Origin: Chara braunii
Taxonomy: Eukaryota; Streptophyta; Charophyceae; Charales; Characeae
Reading direction: 5' to 3'
DNA length: 34,392 nucleotides
Assembly (NCBI GenBank): GCA_003427395.1
Contig: BFEA01000566.1
Location: 542,475-576,866 of the forward strand
Position 1 is the stretch's first letter; the number at the start of each line of letters is the position of its first letter. The notes beneath the pieces are model-generated. The model had not been told where the DNA came from. It ran no database searches and worked only from the letters and a program-made list of their open reading frames with translations. Shown here in pieces: positions 28,706 to 34,392 of this stretch. Position numbers and translations under genes: made by a program.

Positions 28706-29679
28706 GAAGTCGTAGCGGCTAGTCTGCAGGGTTTTTGCCATGGATAGACCCCAGTTAGATGCTGAAAGATAGGACTGATTTTGGCAGGCTGAATGGCACA
28801 CCTCCTATGGCGGTCCTCTCAAGAGCGGGTGCCATGCAGCATCGAAGGATAAGAACGAGGCTTGGGAATTAATTATAGTGAAGCTTGTTGATGATAGAGC
28901 TGAGTGCCACTTGCATTGGACAGAGTACCTGTTTACCTTTCTCACCGGTGCGTGACTGAGTTATGCATCCTCTGCCACTATGGTGGAAATGGAGGGAGTT
29001 GAGGGTTGGAACTGAATGTAGGATTGGTTTTGGAAGAGCATCAGGAGTGAGAATTGTTGTTTAGCGTTGCGGATAAGGCAGAGAAAGTGCGTAATTAGTT
29101 TGCAGGAAGGGTTGAGTTTTTTGGTGAGCGCGTAATTAGTTTGCAGGAAGGGTTGAGTTTTTTTTTTTTTTTTAATGTATTTTTTTTGTATTTTTTGTTA
29201 CAAGTGGTTTTGCCAGCCGCAGCTTAGCTTTGGTTGTGGCACAACAGAACAGAAATGTGCGGGGGCATTTCTCTTCGCAGTTAATTTCTTGGTGCTATTT
29301 GGGTTGGTTGTGGTGTTATGTCCACGGTGTGTGGTACCATTCGTGTCAGTTGTGTTGTGTAGATTGGGTGCAATAATTTGGGGCTGGGCGGCCACTATGC
29401 ACGTGAAACATACCCGCATACAATCAGTACACAGTTCCCAAGGGCATTGAAAAAACAAGTGGAGGTGGCTCGGCTATGCCTGGGACACGGAGGAAGAGGA
29501 TGCAAAGGAGGGCAGATGTGGAGAGGCAGAGAGTGTCTAGGATGGGGTGACGACGTAACAGAGGGTAAGGTAACAAAGGTGTTGGAAGAATGGTGGAGGT
29601 AAAGGCGGGGAAGTTTTGAACAGGAAAAGTGGAATAACACATCTTGCGAGTGTGTGAGACGATATTACTCTCTGTCGTC
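28706..29679. other. No supported gene
   Basis: A short direct repeat (GCGTAATTAGTTTGCAGGAA followed by GGGTTGAGTTTT) occurs at about 29088 and 29128. A poly-T tract lies near 29160. Open frames at 29175-29450 and 29198-29458 overlap on opposite strands and have no domain. Confidence 0.45.
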
Positions 29680-30165
29680 TTCTCTCTCTCTCTCTCTCTC
29701 TCTCCCTCCCTCTCTCTCTCTCTCTCTCTCTCCCCCCCCATCCGCCTCATCCCCTCCACTCATCCGGCTTCCCTACACCCTACCTCCTCTTGACCTCCTC
29801 CCCACTTCCGCCAAAACTACTCCCATCCTCCACCTGGCCTCCCTGCTCCCTCCACCACACCTCCACCTCTGTGCCTATTGTCCTCCCCAACTGTGGTGAC
29901 CCTACTGCACCGATCCTCCTCCCCCACTGCGCCTACCCTCATCAAAACTGAACCAACCCTCTTTCGCACTGCACCTACTCCCCTCTTCATGCTCTCTCCC
30001 TCTCTCCCTCTTTCTCTCAGGACGTCCCCCCAAACTACTCCCACTCTCCATCCAGACTCCCTGCTCCCTCCATACGTCCTCCTCCCCCAGTGTGCCCACC
30101 CTCCACCCAAATTGCGCCAGCCCTCCTTCCCCACAGCACGGACCCTCTCTCTCATGGTCCTCATG

Positions 30166-30207
<42 letters not shown>

Positions 30208-30222
30208 AACACGTCCTCATGC

Positions 30223-30303
<81 letters not shown>
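29680..30303. repeat. CT and CA microsatellites with CCTCC-rich spacer
   Basis: CT runs at about 29680-29732, a pyrimidine-rich spacer with repeated phrases such as CTCCCTCCACCAC, then CT followed by CA at 30166-30208 and 30221-30302. All long open frames here encode Ser/Leu/His/Thr repeats and are artefacts. Confidence 0.9.
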
Positions 30304-30304
<1 letters not shown>

Positions 30305-30407
30305 TGTTGATTATACATGGCCTAATTCTTAGCCCTGCTTTAGAGCATGTGCTGTTTGGGTGTTTACGGGTGGCCACAAGTTCTGTTTGGGGGGAATGTA
30401 TGGTTTG

Positions 30408-30850
30408 TGGGCTGGCGCGGAAGACTTTCCCAGTTTTTTCGAACCCTTAGCAGGGGGGTCGGTGTGTTCTTGCTGGAGGAGTCTTCTGTCTTAGGTAAGC
30501 TGTCTCTTGTCTTCTTCCTCCTCTTTGGCAGTGATGCGAGTGTGTAGTTTGAAATGAATGTCGGGAATGCCGATGCTGTTGGAGGAGTCTTCTGTCTTGG
30601 GTAAGCTGTCTCTTATCTTCTTCCTCCTCGTTGGCAGTGATGCGAGTGTGTAGTTTGAGATGAATGTCGGGAATGCTGATGATGTTATATTTGTTTGTTT
30701 TTCGAAATGAGGTTTTGGTTTTGTGGGCCGATGCGGGAGGCTCTCCAAGTTTTTTCGGACCTTTGAGGGGGTCGGGTCGGTGCCTTCTTGCTGGAGTAGT
30801 CTTCTGTCTTAGGTAAGTTGTCTTCTGCCCTCCATCCCCTTATGGTTTGA
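30408..30850 (+). repeat. Nested duplications with splice-site-like junctions
   Basis: A 106-bp unit starts at 30473 and 30579 (GGAGGAGTCTTCTGTCTTRG, GTAAGCTGTCTCTT, TTGGCAGTGATGCGAGTGTG). A larger unit starting near 30408 (TGTGGGCTGGCGCGG, CAGTTTTTTCGAACC) recurs from about 30721. In each copy GTAAG and TTGGCAG are only about 37 nt apart, which resembles a tiny intron. Confidence 0.75.
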
Positions 30851-31032
30851 CGATATATGTATACATATGTATGTGTGCAAGTGTGCCGCCAAACGGGAGT
30901 GTGGGCACTTGGTGCTGAATCACACAAACGTGGCCAACCTTGCATTTTATATTATATTGCCTATCTATACTGCTTTGTTATGGATGGCGTGTGATGATTT
31001 GTGAAGGGAATGAGAGAGAGAATCTGGAAATC

Positions 31033-31035
<3 letters not shown>

Positions 31036-31092
<57 letters not shown>

Positions 31093-31095
31093 CAC

Positions 31096-31150
<55 letters not shown>
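31036..31150. repeat. CA microsatellite
   Basis: Two CA runs separated by AACACAACAC near 31091. The HTHTH and VCVCV frames are artefacts. Confidence 0.95.
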
Positions 31151-31153
<3 letters not shown>

Positions 31154-31615
31154 GGTGAAAGGTCAACGAAGCAGTCTGTCACAGTCATGCTTTTTTGAGT
31201 GTATAGCGAATATGACAGCACACACACACACGCACACTCTGCTGCAGGCCTGCGTGTGCACCAGACACGAGGTGCAGCTACTTGTGCAGCGTTTGCACGA
31301 CTAGCAACCGCTCTGAGCACAAGTGCGGCTGATCAGCTTCCGCTTCCCGCATCTAGTCCACCCAGTTCTCACCCCCCTGACCTGCCCCTCTCTCATCCTC
31401 CTAGCCCTGCTTGCTCCCCTGCTGCAAGTGACAATGACCCGTCTTCCAATTACCCGATGGAGCCCCTGATTGAAGATCATCTCTCTCTGGAGCGCATACT
31501 AGAGCCCATTGATCAAGACCGCAATGAGTCTCCGCCACCTGTGCAATCTGCGGAATTGAACAAATCTCCCCCTGCCGTGAACGAATGTCCTGTGCAACCT
31601 GTGGAATCGGACGAT

Positions 31616-32035
31616 GTCATAGCGCTGCTGCGAGGCCGTTGTGCGTACTATGCCATTAATTTATATCTCCTTGCTTACAATTGAACCCTTATAGTGTTTC
31701 TGATTTTGCAGACGATCTCCGCTGGATAGAAGAAGAGCACCGTGCCGAGACAGTGCTGCACCTGGTGTGAACACAGAAGTCCTGTCTATGACATTTATGG
31801 GTAGGCGATTACGATTCCAGCCTGCTCCACAAAACTACGTGCCAGGCATGGATCCGAATATTCGGGCATATATCTTACATCGTCCACGTCATTTTAGTGC
31901 TCTTACCTTTGCGGATAATTCATGGGCCCTATGGGACGATGGCGGTAGGGTGCATACAGCGGGCGGGAATATTAACTCTTTCTGTCACCAAATGGTGGAG
32001 GATTACTCAGTCTGGCTCGTCCATCAGGAACAGTA
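31616..32035 (+). pseudogene. Josephin-like cysteine protease domain in three frames
   Basis: Frame 2 gives GRCAYYAINLYLL (Cys at 31640), matching the Josephin Cys box, usually CAxHxxNxLL. After an in-frame TGA near 31682 the next frame gives NPYSVSDFADDLRWIEEEHR (31684-31740). The distance from Cys to EEE is about 30 codons, against 28 in ataxin-3. After another TGA (31768) frame 0 gives MDPNIRAYILHRPRHFSALT, then WALWDDGG (31845-31938), with the His at 31890 and a WxLWDD in place of the Josephin W-[FY]-N-x-[ND]. The stretch between is about 23 residues shorter than in ataxin-3. The assignment rests on my recall of the family. Confidence 0.5.
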
Positions 32036-32126
32036 TGTTGATGAGCGCTTGCAAGCACTGCACCCCCCGGAGAGCAATCCAGCTGATTCTACCGCGAGCA
32101 GTGAAGGGACCTCTTCAGAGGACGGT

Positions 32127-32460
32127 GGTTGTGCCCTCCCTTTGTGTCGTCGCACAGGTACAGTTCGGTTCGCATGTACACGGCATAGCCTCTGCTCCGA
32201 ACACTGTGAAGGGATGGTTGCTGCTAGTATCTCCCACGAAAACTGTGATCCCCCCCCCCCGGCCCCCTCCCCGCCCCTGATTACCTGCCCAGCATGCCGC
32301 TGTGGCCTTGATCTGCCATACTTAAATAACTGTGCACATCAGCCTTCCATACTGATGACATGTCAGCAACATGCCATATGTGATGAGTGTTTTCGGGAAG
32401 CTGTCATACAAAGTACATGTCTTTACTGCGTGGACTATCCCCTGTGCCGTCATCCTCCAC
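32127..32460 (+). other. Zinc module 1 (RING-like plus second Cys/His finger)
   Basis: GCALPLC, FACTRHSLCSEHCEGM and ITCPACRCG give ordered Cys/His pairs ending in the C-P-x-C typical of RING fingers, though the first pair is C-x4-C instead of C-x2-C. A second group follows: MTCQQHAICDECF, STCLYC and YPLCRHPPH. The segment is open in frame 0 and continues from the protease part. Confidence 0.6.
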
Positions 32461-32656
32461 ATCCTCTCCTAGCATGTCCCACATGGAGTGTTGGTCATAC
32501 ACCTACGGCAACCACAGACGGATCTCCCTCTTCCTTGCCAGACGAACGACAGACTCAGCAGCCCGAGGAGGAAAATAGAAATGTGTATGAACCATCTGCA
32601 GAGCGATGTGCTGATAGTTTGTCACCACCAGGACTAGCTGTTGCGGATCAAATCCT

Positions 32657-32716
32657 GTAGCAGCTGAACACCCTTGCTTTGGACTGATCCCCCCTGTCAT
32701 TGTCTGCTGCCCATAG
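32657..32716 (+). other. Candidate 60-bp intron between zinc modules
   Basis: The TAG that ends module 1 (32658-32660) lies inside a possible donor, CCT|GTAGCAG, and GCTGCCCATAG|AGAC at 32716 is a possible acceptor. Removing 60 bp keeps the frame and joins module 1 to module 2 (…DQI-L-DGINTEE). The donor is weak, so true stop codons are equally possible. Confidence 0.35.
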
Positions 32717-32750
32717 AGACGGAATAAATACCGAGGAAACCCAAGAAATA

Positions 32751-33130
32751 TGCTCCATGCCGCTTTGTGATGACCCGCCGGAGATTCAACTAGCATGTCG
32801 TTCGCGTGCCTTGTGCCGTGATGATTATGAAGGGATAGTCCATGCGAGCTTTTGCTTTTATATGTATGACAACAGTCAGTACTGTACTCATGTACGGCAC
32901 CCTGACATGCCGTGTCCAGTTTGTAGACGGGCTGGAACAGCAATGCCCTCTATGGCTGTGGTCGACATGCCTCCGTGTTCCTAGCATGTAGGGGCCACGT
33001 AGCCTGTGACATCTGTCTGCGCTCCGCCATTCGATGCAGCAACTGTGACTGCGGAAATTGGATGCGGTGCGTCCATAGTCCACGCCGAACCGGTCTTGTC
33101 CGGTCTGTAGGCTTGGCCACTTACCATAGG
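32751..33130 (+). pseudogene. Zinc module 2, diverged copy with frameshift
   Basis: ICSMPLC, LACRSRALCRDDYEGI and MPCPVCRRAG match module 1 position by position. The second finger, FLACRGHVACDICLRS followed by CSNCDCGNW, is present but in another frame (Cys at 32987). The distance between the two halves is 236 nt against 231 nt in module 1, a difference of five, which is not a multiple of three. Frame 0 stops at TAG 32982-32984. Confidence 0.6.
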
Positions 33131-33137
33131 CAGTAGC

Positions 33138-33540
33138 TCTGCTCAAGGCAAAATGCTATGCATCCGAAATACTTAAACTGAGACGTGCCATTCTATAGTA
33201 GTCTGTTCCAGTGGTGAGTATTTAGAATTCTGCAAAGTTCGTCATATGCCTCCGCCCTGCCCTTTGCATGTCATACTCTCTCCTGCCCTTTGCACTCCAC
33301 CTCCCCCTATCCCGCACTCCTATAGAACTCTGCCTTCTATCCCTTTCCCTCCACCCTCGCCTTTTGTGCTACTAGGAAATAGATGCGGACTAGCATCATT
33401 AAGAGAACAGATGATATGAACATCTGAAGTGAGATGAACAGGAGTATGAAGGACGGACACAAAGACGAAGAATAAGCTGAAGATCTGAAGTGAAATGCAC
33501 GGGAGCTTACCTTCCCCTTTACTCTTGCTCCTGTTATAAC
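33138..33540. other. No supported gene
   Basis: Contains short pyrimidine-rich repeats (CCTGCCCTTTGCA twice near 33255-33295) and a loose duplication of AGATGATATGAACATCTGAA near 33408 and 33480. No domain is seen in any frame. Confidence 0.45.
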
Positions 33541-33648
33541 GTGCAAGTGGGGCGTTAAGGCAGGCGGGGATGTGGGTAGGTGCCGCTTAACCACGATCAA
33601 CGTGGGCAGCCTTGTCCGGGCGAGCCATAGTTAAAGAGGAGCTGTTGT
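33541..33648 (+). repeat. Dispersed repeat, copy 2 (first copy at 21240)
   Basis: GTGCAAGTGGGGCG, GTGCCGCTTAACC, CAACGTGGGCAGCCTTGTCC and AAAGAGGAGCTGTTGTCC correspond to the copy in intron 1 of pyruvate kinase. The shared purine-rich end suggests the same retroelement terminus. Confidence 0.5.
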
Positions 33649-34248
33649 CCCGTTTCCCCAACTGAGCACAGTTGCAAATGGTTCTCGCCGCTTCTCGGAC
33701 CCCGCATCTTTTAAAAAGACAGGCAAAGCATCTCCGCCGCTGATCTTCATAGATCATTGGAGGAGAACTGCCACACGCTTTTTATTAGATGCAGGGCTAA
33801 ATAGACCCTATGTCTTGTTGGCATCCTGTGGTCCTCATGCCATTGGCAGCCTGGTACACATCCAACCCGAGCGAGAAGGTACGCCTTAGGATGATGATGT
33901 GGCGTTGCTGAGATTATATGCTTCTGCAACGTCCCTATGCACGGGAAGAAAAGTTATGGGTTTGGGGTCTTGGCTCATGAAGCCAGAGTAACTAACAAAT
34001 ATGTCCGAGGTCCAAGCTTTTTAAGAATGGACCTCGTTTTGCAACATGTATCTGGACAGTCTGCCAGGCAAGATACTTTCGGACTGATGACCCACTATGT
34101 TGAAAAAAAAGAAAAGAAAACGCTCTGCCTGCACGAGCTGTTACCTGAACCCATCATGTTTTCGCTGTCGAGCTGTACTCTGGAAGAGCTTTTCCCAACA
34201 TGGTTCATTCAGCCTCCTGTCCTGGGTTTCAATCAGTAATGGCATCGC
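33649..34248. other. No recognised gene
   Basis: An open frame of 100 codons (33937-34239, plus strand) has ordinary composition but no domain I know (MHGKKSYGFGVLAHEARVTN at its start). It follows directly behind the dispersed repeat and may be retroelement-derived. I cannot support it as a gene. Confidence 0.35.
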
Positions 34249-34392
34249 CCTCGACTCCCTTCCATGGTAAATTGAAAGTTTGGAGCCACGGGGGTTTGGA
34301 TGAGTGAACTTGTTTACTTGACCCCTTCCACCCAAAAGCCAATAATACTTCCCTCGGCTCCCTTCCATGGTAAATGGAAAGTTTGGAGCCAC
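34249..34392. repeat. Tandem repeat, 103-bp period, cut by window end
   Basis: CCTCGACTCCCTTCCATGGT, then AAAGTTTGGAGCCAC occurs at 34249-34289 and again at 34352-34392, the last bases of the window, so more copies may follow. Confidence 0.8.

Larger units (their letters stand above)
31199..33137 (+). pseudogene. Broken Josephin-like / RING-like cysteine-rich gene
   Basis: The parts in order are: a Pro/Ser-rich, acidic N-terminus (31199-31620), which begins in simple sequence so the true start is unknown; a Josephin-like protease domain (about 31616-32035); and two tandem zinc modules (32127-32460 and 32751-33130). Josephin domains are deubiquitinating cysteine proteases and RING fingers are ubiquitin-ligase parts, so the protein would have acted on ubiquitin. 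The protease domain lies in three frames, module 1 is open to a TAG at 32658-32660, and module 2 changes frame near 32970. Short introns could explain one break (32657-32716) but not all, so I call it a pseudogene. A gene model with several tiny introns, or sequencing errors, are alternatives. Confidence 0.55.

Noticed and set aside
29878-30450. 190-codon plus-strand open frame
   Set aside because: Composed of CCTCC-rich and CT/CA repeat translation (Ser, Leu, Thr-His); not gene-like.
31641-31711. Intron between GTGCGTAC (31641) and GATTTTGCAG (31711)
   Set aside because: The sites look usable, but the intron would remove the Josephin-like Cys box and the NPYSVSDFA segment and then run into a TGA at 31768. 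The reading with frameshifts keeps all domain parts at the right spacing.

Overview
The window looks like nuclear DNA of a streptophyte (plant lineage, possibly a charophyte alga such as Chara; the genus is a guess). The main evidence is a complete cytosolic-type plant pyruvate kinase with GT-AG introns, one of them 7.4 kb long. Dense GA/CT/CA/TG microsatellites, many foldback elements and several decayed transposons fit a large, repeat-rich plant genome. Two N bases (15023 and 23330) mark assembly ambiguity.

Left third (1-9180): a transposon graveyard. GA/GATA microsatellites open the window. The minus strand from about 7120 down to 1914 carries broken coding remnants. Only one is clearly recognisable, a Ulp1-like (C48) SUMO-type protease with nonsense codons and a Gly at the catalytic Asp position; a CCHC-like zinc knuckle lies below it. 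On the plus strand at 7446-8472 there is a truncated Ty3/gypsy gag-pol piece that keeps the aspartic protease and has lost everything after it.

Centre left (8985-13190): two related direct repeats 4,019 bp apart bracket an AT-rich, ORF-poor interval packed with hairpins. Two families stand out. About ten copies of a 20-nt core (CATTGTTTCTAAGYTGAATG) are each flanked by arms that differ from copy to copy but pair within each copy. About five tandem units of roughly 124 bp each fold into a long hairpin whose stem sequence changes while pairing is kept. This is the most unusual signal in the window and I do not recognise it.

Centre right (16593-26401): the pyruvate kinase gene, 508 codons in three coding exons (16593-16844, 24269-24730, 25589-26401). 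Intron 1 holds six copies of a 111-115 bp near-perfect hairpin MITE, two other foldbacks, minisatellites, a 195-bp tandem duplication and a fragment of plastid-type 16S rRNA including the anti-Shine-Dalgarno end.

Right end (26402-34392): tandem repeats and CT/CA microsatellites, then a broken cysteine-rich gene at about 31199-33137. Its parts read as a Pro/Ser-rich N-terminus, a Josephin-like cysteine protease domain spread over three reading frames, and two tandem copies of a RING-like zinc module. Pyruvate kinase is the only gene I would call intact; nothing here suggests that its neighbours work with it.
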